Assembly (NCBI RefSeq): GCF_001715295.1
Contig: NZ_MDKB01000004.1
Coordinates: 632,749 to 696,748, forward strand
DNA: 64,000 nt
DNA from: Streptomyces griseus
GTDB lineage: Bacteria; Actinomycetota; Actinomycetes; Streptomycetales; Streptomycetaceae
Direction of reading: 5' to 3'
The notes below the pieces were generated by a model. It ran no database searches, was not told the origin of the DNA, and saw only the letters and a list, made by a program, of their open reading frames with translations. Shown here piece by piece: positions 42,998-51,538 of the stretch. The position numbers and the translations under genes were made by a program. Every line of letters begins with the position of its first letter. Positions within the stretch are counted from its first letter, which is position 1.

Positions 42998-44034
42998 GCA
43001 AGGCAGCCAAGCTGGGAGCTGGTACATCGTTCGGCCAGACACAGACCATCAGCGCACGCCGCGCGGCGATCAACGCAGTCGCTGCAGCGCCTACGGAAGG
43101 GGCTCCCCCGCCCGTCAAGTTGTCGGTCGACCTCGTCAGCCTGAACCCTGATAACCCGCGTACTGTGCTGGGTGATTTGACGGACCTCGGAGCCAGTCTG
43201 CGGGACCACGGCCAGAAGACCGCGATCAGCATCATGGGCCGCTTCGCCTACATCGAAGGCAACCCCGGTCGGGAAGAGGACCTGGAGCCAGGAACCAAGT
43301 ACGTCGTCGTTGACGGGAACTCTCGCCTGGCCGCCGCTCGAGAGGTCGGGCTCACCGAGATCAAGGTCATGCTCGACGACGAACTCGGCAGTGACCCCGA
43401 CGGAATACTGGAGTCGGCCCTCGTCGCCAACATCCACCGTCAAGACCTCGACCCCCTCGACGAGGCGAAAGCCCTTGAGCAACTCCTCAAGGCACACGGC
43501 ACACAGGAAGCTCTCGCACAACGGCTGCACCGCTCCCAGGGATGGGTCTCCCAGCGACTCGCCCTCCTCACTCTCACCCCGGAGCTGAAGCAGAAGCTGC
43601 GAGCAGGTGAAGAATCAGCCGCCCTCCTGCGCCGGGTGGGAAAGAAGAAACCGGAGGAACAAGAGGAGCACCTCAAGCGGCTGAAGGAGAACGCCACCCG
43701 ACAGGCAGCAGACGCAGACCAACTGGCTGAGCAGCGCTCCAGCGGTGACTTCCAGCACAAGGCGCCCGTAACCCGGCCTCGCGCCAGCGCGGCAACCAGC
43801 CGGCGGACGATGGAGCAGCCGTCGCCCACCACACCTCAGGCACCAGGCCAGCCCCCCTCAAAGAGTCCCGACGCCGACCGATCGCACCTTCCGTCGCACG
43901 ACCCCGAGACCCTGTACGAAGTGATCATTGCCGAGCTCGACGTTCCGACGAGACGACGGCTCACCGAACTACTGGTGGACTACAAGATCAAAGAGTCGCT
44001 GCGGATGAAGGGTGAAGGGGAATCAACTCCCTGA
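42994..44034 (+). CDS. parB: ParB/Spo0J-like centromere-binding CTPase
   Basis: 346 residues from ATG 42994, overlapping the parA stop (ATGA). An N-terminal ParB domain has VDGNSRLAAAREVG (about 107-119) where GERRxxA is usual, and ALVANIHRQDLDPLDEAKA (about 142-160), the box II motif. HTH is at 170-195 (LAQRLHRSQGWVSQRLALLTL minus ends). A Lys/Glu-rich and Pro-rich linker leads to a C-terminal dimer domain (ETLYEVIIAELDVPTRRRLT). Binds parS sites, likely the palindromes around this operon, and works with ParA in replicon partition. A terminator follows. Confidence 0.92.
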   Translation: MSKAAKLGAGTSFGQTQTISARRAAINAVAAAPTEGAPPPVKLSVDLVSLNPDNPRTVLGDLTDLGASLRDHGQKTAISIMGRFAYIEGNPGREEDLEPGTKYVVVDGNSRLAAAREVGLTEIKVMLDDELGSDPDGILESALVANIHRQDLDPLDEAKALEQLLKAHGTQEALAQRLHRSQGWVSQRLALLTLTPELKQKLRAGEESAALLRRVGKKKPEEQEEHLKRLKENATRQAADADQLAEQRSSGDFQHKAPVTRPRASAATSRRTMEQPSPTTPQAPGQPPSKSPDADRSHLPSHDPETLYEVIIAELDVPTRRRLTELLVDYKIKESLRMKGEGESTP

Positions 44035-44055
44035 CACCACTGACGCACCACGCAA

Positions 44056-44092
44056 CGGCCCCGCTGTTCTCTCACCGGCAGCAGCGGGGCCG
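44056..44092 (+). terminator. par operon terminator
   Basis: CGGCCCCGCTG pairs exactly with CAGCGGGGCCG around a 15-base loop, 21 bases after the parB stop. Confidence 0.8.
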
Positions 44093-44140
44093 CTGCATGT
44101 CCCAGGCAAGGACGGCGAGCCTGCGAGCTCGGCGGCGATT

Positions 44141-44183
44141 ATTACGCCGTAATGAACCAGCGGGCTCCCACCAAGCAGTGCGG
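44141..44183 (-). repeat. par-site unit A (palindrome 2 plus companion motif)
   Basis: ATTACG-C-CGTAAT at 44141-44153 followed by CCAAGCAGTGCGG at 44171-44183, the complement of CCGCACTGCTTGG. On the minus strand the unit reads companion, GGGAGCCCGCTGGTTC, palindrome, matching units B and C in reverse orientation. Confidence 0.8.
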
Positions 44184-44410
44184 CCACCAGCTGGGGGACT
44201 GGCCGCGCGGGGCGGGCCTCGACCCCACGTCGGCGGAGGGGGGACGGCGGGGGCAGGCCCCCGCCGTCGCGGCCGGCGGGTCCGCTCATCGGCACCACGT
44301 TGCGCGGCCGATGCGGACAACCCGCCTACGGAATTTCCTCAGGTAGACCAGCAGCTTGCGGATGGACCAGCGAGTGCGGGGCTGGCCGATCTCGGTGGGG
44401 CGGGTGGTGG

Positions 44411-44454
44411 CCGCACTGCTTGGCGGAGGGCCCGCTGGTTCATTACGACGTAAT
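44411..44454 (+). repeat. par-site unit B (companion motif plus palindrome 3)
   Basis: CCGCACTGCTTGG at 44411-44423, a GC linker ending CCCGCTGGTTC, then ATTACG-A-CGTAAT at 44442-44454. Confidence 0.8.
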
Positions 44455-44470
44455 AATCCGGCGGGTGGTG

Positions 44471-44513
44471 CCGCACTGCTTGGCGGGAGCGCCCGCCTTC
44501 ATTACGGCGTAAT
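44471..44513 (+). repeat. par-site unit C (companion motif plus palindrome 4)
   Basis: CCGCACTGCTTGG at 44471-44483, linker ending CCCGCCTTC, then ATTACG-G-CGTAAT at 44501-44513. It lies 59-60 bases from unit B, so the two are direct repeats. Confidence 0.8.
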
Positions 44514-44623
44514 GAACCGGCAGGCGCATCGGCGTCCGTTTCCACGACCGCTACACCCACGCTCACGACGAGATGCCGGGTCCGGCCCCCGTCCGTCGCG
44601 AAGGCCACGGCGCCCTCCCACTC

Positions 44624-45003
44624 CTACGGGAGGAACAGGTCCAGGTCGTACAGCGCGGGTCCCCCGGCGGCCCCGATCCCGGCCGGCGCGTCGGTCAACA
44701 TCGCCCCGTCCACACCGGTCACCCGGTGACCGGTCGCCGCGTCAAGCCAGACAGGACCACGCTGGTCGGCCACCTCGACGAGCTCCCGGCCCGCCGTCCA
44801 CACACCGGCGCACCCGGAAGTAGTCGCCGTTCAGGCTCGGGTGGACCGGGAACCAACGGGCCGGCCCCCTCCACGCCCACACCGTCCGCCACGGCATGCC
44901 GGGACCGGCCACCGCGATCCGGTCGGCGTACGCGTCATGACCGGTGGCCTCAGCCGCGAAGTGCAGCCAGGAGAGGAGGCGAACGGCGTCACCTCCGCTC
45001 CGT
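44624..45003 (-). pseudogene. frameshifted hypothetical gene
   Basis: The minus strand reads RSGGDAVRLLSWLHFAAEAT, PGMPWRTVWAWRGPARWFPV, LNGDYFRVRRCVDGG, then needs a frame change near 44800 to continue ELVEVADQRGPVWLDAATGH, RVTGVDGAMLTDAP and ALYDLDLFLP-stop. Both halves have clear coding character. No start was found. The motif order resembles uncharacterised streptomycete proteins with a Trp-rich core. Function unknown. Confidence 0.6.
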
Positions 45004-45055
45004 GGGCTGGGACACTGAGGCGCGGGACCGGGAACGGCGGAAAGCGGGGCGATCG

Positions 45056-46072
45056 ATGACCAAGCGCATTCATTTCACGGCGGACGATCTCGCACGGATC
45101 AGGGTGACCACCACCCTCGGTGTGGCCGCCGAGACTCTGGACGGCATCAAACGGCTGCGGGAGGACGGCGGTACCCCGGCCTTCCACCGCTGGCGCGCCT
45201 CGGTGGGCAGGGAACTGGGCGGACGCCTGCGCGAACAGGCGGGCCCCCTACTCGCGTTGATGCCCGCGCACGGACCTCAGATCGATGTGGCGAGCCTCGC
45301 GGGGGACACCACCTGCATCGACGAGGCGGTGGACAACCTGTTGGCCGCTCCACGTGCACTGACACGCCTCGAAGTGGAGTACCTCGAGGTCCGTCCGGCC
45401 CATCGTGCGTGGGCCCGGACCCTGGCCGACGGCGACCGTGAGGCCCGTCTCCAGTTGGCCGGGGCACTGCGGGCCTGCCACCGGGCAGCCATCGCCCCGT
45501 ACTGGCAGCAGATGCGGTTGGACCTCGCCACGGCCCGGGAGGGCTATGTGTGCACGATGGCCGAGGGCGGAGTCGAACGGCTGCTGGAGACACTGTGCCC
45601 TCTGGTGCGCTGGCGGCCTCCCGTGCTCGAAGTACGCCATCCCCGCGACGCGGACATCCACCTGCGAGGGCGCGGGCTCATCATCGCGCCGACGGTGTTC
45701 TCGTCGAAGCAGGCGGAGGTGTTGCAGAACCTCGTGGAGCAGGAGCAGCCTCCTGTCCTGGCCCTGCCCACGGCCGACGAGGAAAGGGACGGCTCTGCAC
45801 ACTGGCTCACCGAGGAAGCCGCCGAGCGCTCGCTCGACGACCTGATGGGGCGGACCAGGGCCGCCGTGCTTGCGGCCGCGGCCGACGGCTGCAGCACGAC
45901 CGAACTGGCACGCCGTCTCGGCATCTCGCCCGCGACGGCCAGCCAGCACGCGACCGTGCTGCGCAAGGCCGCCCTGATCACCACCCGCCGCGCCGGCAAG
46001 GCAGTCCTGCACACGACCACGCACCTGGGCACCGCGCTGTTGGCTTCCATCACCCGTGGTTTCGGGCCCTGA
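45056..46072 (+). CDS. ArsR/SmtB-type winged-helix regulator with long N-terminal domain
   Basis: 338 residues from ATG 45056. N-terminal three quarters (KRIHFTADDLARIRVTTTLG ... VRHPRDADIHLRGRGLIIAP) resemble the DUF5937-type sensor domain. The C-terminal HTH_20/ArsR motif is AAADGCSTTELARRLGISPATASQHATVLRKAALI. These large ArsR-like proteins are common in Streptomyces; ligands are mostly unknown. No thiol metal-site motif (CxC) is visible. It is followed, after 170 bases, by a small secreted protein gene that may be its target. Confidence 0.85.
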   Translation: MTKRIHFTADDLARIRVTTTLGVAAETLDGIKRLREDGGTPAFHRWRASVGRELGGRLREQAGPLLALMPAHGPQIDVASLAGDTTCIDEAVDNLLAAPRALTRLEVEYLEVRPAHRAWARTLADGDREARLQLAGALRACHRAAIAPYWQQMRLDLATAREGYVCTMAEGGVERLLETLCPLVRWRPPVLEVRHPRDADIHLRGRGLIIAPTVFSSKQAEVLQNLVEQEQPPVLALPTADEERDGSAHWLTEEAAERSLDDLMGRTRAAVLAAAADGCSTTELARRLGISPATASQHATVLRKAALITTRRAGKAVLHTTTHLGTALLASITRGFGP

Positions 46073-46242
46073 CGAAAGGATTGCTGCCTCCTGCCTGCTG
46101 CGAGGAACGTTGTCCCCGTCGCATCATCCGGACGGCACGTGCGAGCGGGGGGTCGCGCGTGCCGTCGGTGGTGAGACGAACCCTGCTCCACCGGTTCGTC
46201 CATCCCGTATCCGGCTCCGTCCGGAGCACACCAGGAGGAAAC

Positions 46243-46626
46243 GTGTCTGTACGCACGAAGACGGCCTTAGCTCTCGCCGCCGTCGCCCTGACCACAGGTC
46301 TGGCCACCGGGGCCGGCCCTGCCACCGCCGCGCCTGCCTCCGGACAGAGCACCGCCGCCGAGTGCGGTGTCCGCACCGACGGCAAACTGTGGTGCGGCAA
46401 CCGCATCGGTGCCAAGGGCTTTGTGCACCGCTCGTACACGTCCGGGGTCAGGGGCTCGCTGACCTCGGGCTTCAGTTGGTTCGTCTGCTGGGGACCCGGC
46501 GACGCCCATGCCGGTGGGAACAACATCTGGTACTGGACGCTGCTCGACAACGGCCAGTGGGGCAACGTCCCGGCTGTGGACGTTCACACTCCCTCCGACC
46601 CGTGGGGGAATCTGCGCCAGTGCTGA
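46243..46626 (+). CDS. small secreted protein
   Basis: 127 residues from GTG 46243 with the strong site AGGAGGAAAC. Signal peptide with alanine-rich core ending GPATAAPA. Mature part has four Cys (ECGVRTDGKLWCGN, FVCWGPG, LRQC) and many Trp, Gly and Asn, similar in composition to secreted SH3-like or lysozyme-inhibitor-like streptomycete proteins. Function unknown. A strong hairpin follows. Confidence 0.8.
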   Translation: MSVRTKTALALAAVALTTGLATGAGPATAAPASGQSTAAECGVRTDGKLWCGNRIGAKGFVHRSYTSGVRGSLTSGFSWFVCWGPGDAHAGGNNIWYWTLLDNGQWGNVPAVDVHTPSDPWGNLRQC

Positions 46627-46808
46627 CGCAGCGCTGCCGGGAACGGGCCGCCTCTCCCGACGGGGAGGCGGCCCCGCAGGTGCGCGGTGTACCGGCGCTC
46701 CGTGCGCACGTCGGTGTCCAGCCGGTCGGCCAGTTCCGTCCCGGTGAGCCGGGCGTCGGACCGGGGGAGTTCCAGCAGGGTCAGCACACGGGTCAGGGGA
46801 CGCGCCAT
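46584..46808 (-). pseudogene. truncated WYL/YafY-type regulator N-terminus
   Basis: From ATG 46808: MARPLTRVLTLLELPRSDAR then LADRLDTDVRTERRYTAHL match the first 45 residues of WYL regulators (RVLxLLELLQxGGxxTxxELAxRLxVxxRTVRRYxxHL). Afterwards the frame runs through the terminator hairpin and loses similarity; the WYL domain is missing. It is divergent from an alpha/beta hydrolase gene, its probable former target. Confidence 0.65.
46645..46674 (+). terminator. hairpin terminator
   Basis: GGGCCGCCTC-TCCC pairs with GGG-GAGGCGGCCC around a short loop, 18 bases after the secreted protein stop. Confidence 0.8.
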
Positions 46809-46888
46809 GGATCACTCGGCATTTCAGGGCAGATTCTGTCCTGTATCGACTTTACGCTCCCCGCAGCACCTCACTTCAGGGAGATCAC

Positions 46889-47623
46889 ATGGCCACCTTC
46901 GTACTCGTTCCCGGGGCCTGGCTCGGGGCATGGGCCTGGGAAGACACCGCCCGAGCTTTGCAGGAGCGCGGCCACACGGCGCTGCCGCTGACACTGACCG
47001 GCCTGGCCGAGCACGCAGACCAGGGCGGCCCTCAGACGGATCTGGCCACGCACATCGCGGACATCACGGGATTCGCCGAAAAGCACGATCTGCGTGACGT
47101 CACGCTGGTCGCCCACAGCTACGCGGCTGCCCCGGTGACCGGGGCAGCCGGACGTCTCGGCGACCGGCTGGAGCGCGTGATCTACGTGGACAGTGCGCCG
47201 TTCGCCGCAGGCATGTGCATGCTCGACCTCATGCCACCGCAGGCAGTGGACCAGTTGCGCCAGCAGGTCGACGCTCCCGGGGACGGGTGGCGGCTACCGA
47301 TGCCGCCGTTCGAGGTCCTCGGCCTGTCCAGCAGCCTCGACGGGCTCGATGAGGAACAGCGGAGCGTTCTGCGCACGCGTGCCACCCCTCAGCCGTTCGG
47401 CACTTTCACCCAGCGTCTCGCCGGCCCGGCCGAGCCCGGTCGCGGTGTGGACCGTGTCCTGATCGCGTGCCGCGACTTCACGGGGCTGCTCGAAGCCGGG
47501 GTGCCGATGCTGGCCTACCTGAACCAGCCGCCGTGGCGGCGCTTCGACCTGCCCACCGGGCACTGGCCGATGCTGTCCGCGCCCGCCGAACTCGCCGACA
47601 CCCTCGACAAGGCCGCCTCCTGA
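46889..47623 (+). CDS. alpha/beta hydrolase
   Basis: 244 residues, ATG 46889, AGGGAG site. Opens with VPGAWLGAWAWEDTARALQE, the oxyanion strand-turn. Nucleophile elbow VAHSYAAAP (AxSxA-type with Ser), and catalytic His in LPTGHWPMLSAPAELAD. Similar to EstC-like and salicylate-esterase-like hydrolases. Substrate unknown. A truncated WYL regulator faces it, so control may be lost. Confidence 0.88.
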   Translation: MATFVLVPGAWLGAWAWEDTARALQERGHTALPLTLTGLAEHADQGGPQTDLATHIADITGFAEKHDLRDVTLVAHSYAAAPVTGAAGRLGDRLERVIYVDSAPFAAGMCMLDLMPPQAVDQLRQQVDAPGDGWRLPMPPFEVLGLSSSLDGLDEEQRSVLRTRATPQPFGTFTQRLAGPAEPGRGVDRVLIACRDFTGLLEAGVPMLAYLNQPPWRRFDLPTGHWPMLSAPAELADTLDKAAS

Positions 47624-47649
47624 CCGCATCGGCCGAGAGGCACAGCCCG

Positions 47650-48300
47650 ATGCCTGACCGCGAGAGCATCCGCAGGCTGTGGGCCTGTGCGAAGGCCCTG
47701 GCCGGCGGAGCGTGCGAGGCCTCTGCCGAGGCGGTCGTCCGGGTCTTCGCCATCCAGGCCCAGGACGCCACGGCCGTCGACCTGCGCATCCGGGTACGCG
47801 GCCGGGACATCACCGCCCAGGGCATTCGCACGGCATACGAGAAGGAGCGGACTATCGTCCGCAACTGGTACATGCGCGGCACCCTGCACACCATCCCCAG
47901 CGACGATGCCTGCTGGGTGTTGCAGTTACTGTCCCCGCGGATTCTTGCCGCAACCAGCCGCCGCTACCCCAGCAGCTGGGCCTGGGCGATGATCTGCGCC
48001 CGCGCCGACCATCTCATCCGGCGCGCTCTTGCCGCGCACGGCCCGCTCACCCGGGCCGAACTGACCGAGCGCCTTACCACCCTCGGTCTTCCGCCGGACG
48101 GGCAGGCGCCGTTCCACCTGATCCGCCGCGCGGCACTCACCGGCATCCTCTGCCATGGTCCGCAGCGTGCCGGTGAGGCCACGTATGTGCTGCTCGACGA
48201 CTGGCTGCCCTCCACCGGGCGCTTCCGGTGGGAGGGCGACTCTGCTCTCACCGAGCTGGCCCGCCGGTACCTGGCCGCGCGGGCGGCGGGGGCGCGGTAG
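47650..48300 (+). CDS. AlkZ-like winged-helix (HTH_42) protein, C-terminally truncated
   Basis: 216 residues from ATG 47650. VFAIQAQDATAVDLRIRVRG, TIVRNWYMRGTLHTIPSDDA and HLIRRALAAHGPLTRAELTERL match the HTH_42/AlkX-AlkZ family (N-terminal QxQD DNA-glycosylase motif, then tandem winged helices). Family proteins run about 350-400 residues; this one stops after LARRYLAARAAGAR. Downstream sequence reads as a fragment of another gene on the opposite strand, so a deletion or rearrangement probably cut it. It may still fold in part. Confidence 0.7.
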   Translation: MPDRESIRRLWACAKALAGGACEASAEAVVRVFAIQAQDATAVDLRIRVRGRDITAQGIRTAYEKERTIVRNWYMRGTLHTIPSDDACWVLQLLSPRILAATSRRYPSSWAWAMICARADHLIRRALAAHGPLTRAELTERLTTLGLPPDGQAPFHLIRRAALTGILCHGPQRAGEATYVLLDDWLPSTGRFRWEGDSALTELARRYLAARAAGAR

Positions 48301-48567
48301 TGCCCGCGGTGGGCGGCCAGGGCGTGCGCGAGCCAGGCGTCGACGCCGGCCTGGACGTCCCCGCCGGCTCGCCGCGTGAGTTCGTCCCGGGCGGCTTCGT
48401 CGCCATCGCGGGGCCCGGTCTGCTCCAGGGTGCCGAACTCGCGCAGCGCCTGGAGTTCGCCGGGCGGCGCGTCAGGCGCTCTGTCACCCGACGGGGTTGT
48501 TACTCTCCGTGCGCATGCCGGGAAACACGGACAGTCAGCGGAGAGGGCACGGAGCCGGAGCATCGCC

Positions 48568-50148
48568 ATGAACGAACCCCTTTCCAGCAGCCTCGCCGTC
48601 GCGCACCGGTGGGTCTCACTGTTCGCGATCTGCACGGCCGCAGGGATGGTCTGGCTTGCGTTCGGCGACCTCGGTGTGGCGATTCCGCAGATCGCCGACG
48701 AGTTCAACGGCAACCTGTCGAGCTTGCAGTGGGCGAACAACGCCTTCAGCCTCGTCACCGGTGCCCTCGTGATCACCGCCGGCAAGTTCGGCGATCTCTT
48801 CGGCCGCCGCCGGATGCTTCAGGTGGGCACGGCGCTGCTTGCTGCCTTCTCCGTGCCTGCCGCGCTCGCGCCCGACATCGGATGGCTGGTCCTCAGCCGT
48901 GGTCTCATGGGCATCGGCGCTGCGCTGATTCTGCCGGCCTCGCTCGCGCTCATCCCGCCCGAGTTCTCCGGAAAGGCGGAAACCACCGCGTTCAGCATCT
49001 GGCAGGCGGTGGCCTGGGGCGGGCTGTCCGTCGGGCCCGCGCTCAGCGGGGTCATCACGGACGGCCTCGGCTGGCGCTGGCTGTTCTGGATCAACCTGCC
49101 GCTCGCTGCGATCACTCTCGTGGTCGTCCGGGTCACGACCCCGGAGTCCCGCGATGAGAAGGCCGGTCACACGATTGATTGGCTGGGGCTGGCATCCATC
49201 GTCCTTGCGGTCTTCGCACTGTTGTACGCGCTCACCGAAGGGCCGAGCCTGGGATGGGGCAGCCCGCTGATCGTGGCGCTGTTCGTGGCAACCTTGGTGC
49301 TGTTGGTCGTGTGGTGGTTCGTCGAACGCCATGTGAGCCAGCCGCTCGTGGACCTGAAGCTGTTCAAGATCCGGGCCTACAACGGCGCGCTCGCGGCCAA
49401 CCTCACGATGAACTTCACCTTCGCCGGGATGAGCTTCCTCCTCGTGCTCTGGCTGGAGAACGCACGCGGCTACAGCGCGGTGGAGGCCGGGGTGCTGATG
49501 CTGCCCGCCACCGTCGGGGTCTTCCTCTTCATTCCGCTCGGCGGCAGGCTCGCGATCCGGCGGGGCGGACGGCTTCCCGCGGTGGTGGGACTCGTCGTGG
49601 CCAGCGCCGGCCTGACTCTGCTCGGTTCTCTCGGTACGCGCAGTTCGACGGAGTACCTCGCTGTCGCACTCATCGTCATCGGGCTCGGTCTGGGGTTGGT
49701 GAGCACCCCGGTGGCCAATACGACCGTCGGAGAGGTCCCGATCGACCTTGCGGGCACCGCTGCCGGTGTGTTCAAGATGTCCAGCATGCTGGGTGGCGCC
49801 CTCGGGGTCGCCGTCCTCACTGCGGTCGCCAGAGGGCTCACGACGAAGGACGCGGCCTCGGTCGTCGATGCGTCGGGGCTGACCCCGGCGGACATCTCCC
49901 AGTTCCGCCAGGCATTGGTGAACTCCTCGTCCTTCCGGGAAGCGATCGCCTCACTGCCGCCCGACCTCGGGCGCACCGTGCAGCAGGCAGCCGTCTCGGC
50001 GTTCTCATCAGGTGTCGCCGACACGATGGCGGTCACGGCCGTCCTCACCTTCGTCGGGACGGCGGCCGTATTCCTCCTGTGGCCCCGCCGAAGCAAAGCC
50101 GACGCCACCGTCGCCGGGCCCGGACCACAAGACCGGCCAGAGGCGTAG
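48568..50148 (+). CDS. DHA2-family 14-span MFS drug/proton antiporter
   Basis: 526 residues from ATG 48568. Motif A is TAGKFGDLFGRRRML (loop 2-3), motif C-like GPALSGVITDGLGWRWLFWINLPL in span 5, and about 14 hydrophobic segments, consistent with QacA/EmrB-like exporters. No adjacent divergent regulator. Probably exports toxic lipophilic compounds; substrate unknown. Confidence 0.92.
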   Translation: MNEPLSSSLAVAHRWVSLFAICTAAGMVWLAFGDLGVAIPQIADEFNGNLSSLQWANNAFSLVTGALVITAGKFGDLFGRRRMLQVGTALLAAFSVPAALAPDIGWLVLSRGLMGIGAALILPASLALIPPEFSGKAETTAFSIWQAVAWGGLSVGPALSGVITDGLGWRWLFWINLPLAAITLVVVRVTTPESRDEKAGHTIDWLGLASIVLAVFALLYALTEGPSLGWGSPLIVALFVATLVLLVVWWFVERHVSQPLVDLKLFKIRAYNGALAANLTMNFTFAGMSFLLVLWLENARGYSAVEAGVLMLPATVGVFLFIPLGGRLAIRRGGRLPAVVGLVVASAGLTLLGSLGTRSSTEYLAVALIVIGLGLGLVSTPVANTTVGEVPIDLAGTAAGVFKMSSMLGGALGVAVLTAVARGLTTKDAASVVDASGLTPADISQFRQALVNSSSFREAIASLPPDLGRTVQQAAVSAFSSGVADTMAVTAVLTFVGTAAVFLLWPRRSKADATVAGPGPQDRPEA

Positions 50149-50263
50149 GGCGCCCCCCTGGATCCCGCCATGACCAGGAATACCTTCTCGAACTCGCTGT
50201 TGACAACCCGGAGCACCTGACCTGCTGCGGATGCCCGGCGGCGCGAGCAGAGGAGCTGTGCCG

Positions 50264-50397
50264 GGAGCGACCCCCGCGGGTGCGGGAAGCACAGCCCGTT
50301 CACGGGCACCGCCGACGCGGTCCGAGGACCATCCCCGCGGGTGGGGGAGCACTCCCGGGTGAGCGTGACTCCGGCCGAGATGTTGGGACCATCCCCG
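50264..50397 (+). CRISPR. decayed type I-E-like CRISPR remnant (two full repeats, one half)
   Basis: Repeat 2 (50326-50352) has the ends GGACCATCCCCGCGGG and GGGGGAGCAC, one base short of the 28-base type I-E repeats known in Streptomyces (GGACCATCCCCGC ... GGGGAGCAC). Repeat 1 (50264-50292) is a degenerate relative and repeat 3 (50386-50397) breaks off after GGACCATCCCCG. Both spacers are 33 bases (50293-50325, 50353-50385). No cas genes lie in the window. The remaining parts of 50149-50566 hold no gene. Confidence 0.6.
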
Positions 50398-50566
50398 GAA
50401 CCGCCGGTTACCGCGACACACGCGCCCGCGACCGGAGTGGCCGTGGGCGCGTGTGTTCAGACCGGTGGCTGTGGTGCCGGCAGGGGTGCACCGGTAACCG
50501 TCGGTGGGGAGCTGAGCGAGCTCGGCGCCGCTCATGCGCCCGGGGTACAGGTACAGCGCACTGCAC

Positions 50567-50983
50567 TCAGCTGGCGCTGAAGGCCTTGTCGACGGTGAGG
50601 GTGTCCTCGTAGAGGTGCAGGCGGACGATTCGGGCGTCCTCGATCGTCAGGTGAATGGCCGCCGGGGTGGTGAACTCCTTACCGGTGGCCGCGACGGTGT
50701 GCGTCCAGGCCGCCAGCAGGATCACGTCGCCGCCGTCGGCGATGATGCTCTTGAGCTCGACCACGCTCCGGCCGGGTACGAAGTGCGGCCACATCGTGGT
50801 GAAGTACGGTGCGACCTCCTCCCGGCGGGTGCGGCGCCCGCTCCACGAGAGCGTGTCACTGCCGGGGACGTACCAGTCGATCTCCTGGCTGAACAGTTCC
50901 TGGATGCCGTAGGGGTCCTGCTTGCCGAGGCGTTGCACGAACTCCTCGGCCACGGTCCGCGAGGTCTGCGTGTCGGTTGTCAT
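50567..50983 (-). CDS. SnoaL-like (NTF2 fold) protein
   Basis: 138 residues from ATG 50983. VAEEFVQRLGKQDPYGIQEL, EIDWYVPGSD and IHLTIEDARIVRLHLYEDTL fit the SnoaL_2 half-barrel fold. Such proteins are small cyclases, isomerases or ligand-binding proteins. Forty-four bases before the start lies a GTAAC-N7-GTTAC dyad, repeated at the promoter of the neighbouring Rrf2 pseudogene, so it was presumably the target of that regulator. Confidence 0.88.
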   Translation of the reverse strand: MTTDTQTSRTVAEEFVQRLGKQDPYGIQELFSQEIDWYVPGSDTLSWSGRRTRREEVAPYFTTMWPHFVPGRSVVELKSIIADGGDVILLAAWTHTVAATGKEFTTPAAIHLTIEDARIVRLHLYEDTLTVDKAFSAS

Positions 50984-51026
50984 CGTTCTCGTCCTTCGTC
51001 CCAGCACCTGAGCGGTGCAGACTTGA

Positions 51027-51045
51027 TGTAACCATTTCGGTTACA
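51027..51045. promoter_or_regulatory. Rrf2-type operator 1, at the SnoaL promoter
   Basis: TGTAACC-ATTTC-GGTTACA, perfect 7-base arms; core GTAAC-N7-GTTAC at 51028-51044. It also overlaps the last codon of the Rrf2 pseudogene. Confidence 0.75.
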
Positions 51046-51517
51046 TTACTGAGCGCAAAAAAGTGCGCCTCGACCGGGAAGGTCGAGCAGAATTGAGGAT
51101 GTCCCGGAGGACGTCCTTCGGTGTGAACCTGGCCGGCTCTCTGCGCAGGGTGGCCTCCATGTCACGTCACCGTAGATCGCCGTGGGAGCCGGTCCGATGT
51201 CGTAGCCCACGACGCATCCGGGATCGGGCGTCGCGGGATGCATGGCGACGATGGGCCCCGGCTCGACCGCCTGGCAGACGTCGAGCAGGGTGATGGCCGC
51301 CATGTCCCGGGGGAGAATCCAGCCCGCGCCGGCTCCGCGCCGCGAAGCGACCAGGCCGGCCCCGCTCAGCGGGGTGAGCAGGCGGCGGATCACCATCGGG
51401 TTGGTGTTGACGCTCGTCGCGATCTGCTCGGAGGTGGCGACCTCGTGGCCCCGCTGTTGGTGCAGGTCGATCCAGGTCGGTGTGTGTGGCGGTGGTCAGC
51501 CTGCTGTTGGCGCTCAC
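51041..51517 (-). pseudogene. Rrf2 family regulator with two frameshifts
   Basis: GTG 51517 follows GGAGGTGAAAG. Readings in order are VSANSRLTTATHTD, then after a shift WIDLHQQRGHEVATSEQIAT, SVNTNPMVIRRLLTPLSGAG, GAGWILPRDMAAITLLDVCQ, TPDPGCVVGYDIGPAPTAIY. After a second shift MEATLRREPARFTPKDVLRD and a TAA stop follow. These parts give a full Rrf2 protein (winged helix, then Cys-containing loop). Two frameshifts make a functional product unlikely unless sequence errors are involved. Confidence 0.8.
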
Positions 51518-51538
51518 GGTGGCTTTCACCTCCTCCCG

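Noticed and set aside
50211-50216. GAGCAC upstream of the CRISPR remnant as the tail of another repeat
   Set aside because: The distance to the next repeat is 47 bases rather than 33, and the rest of a repeat is missing.
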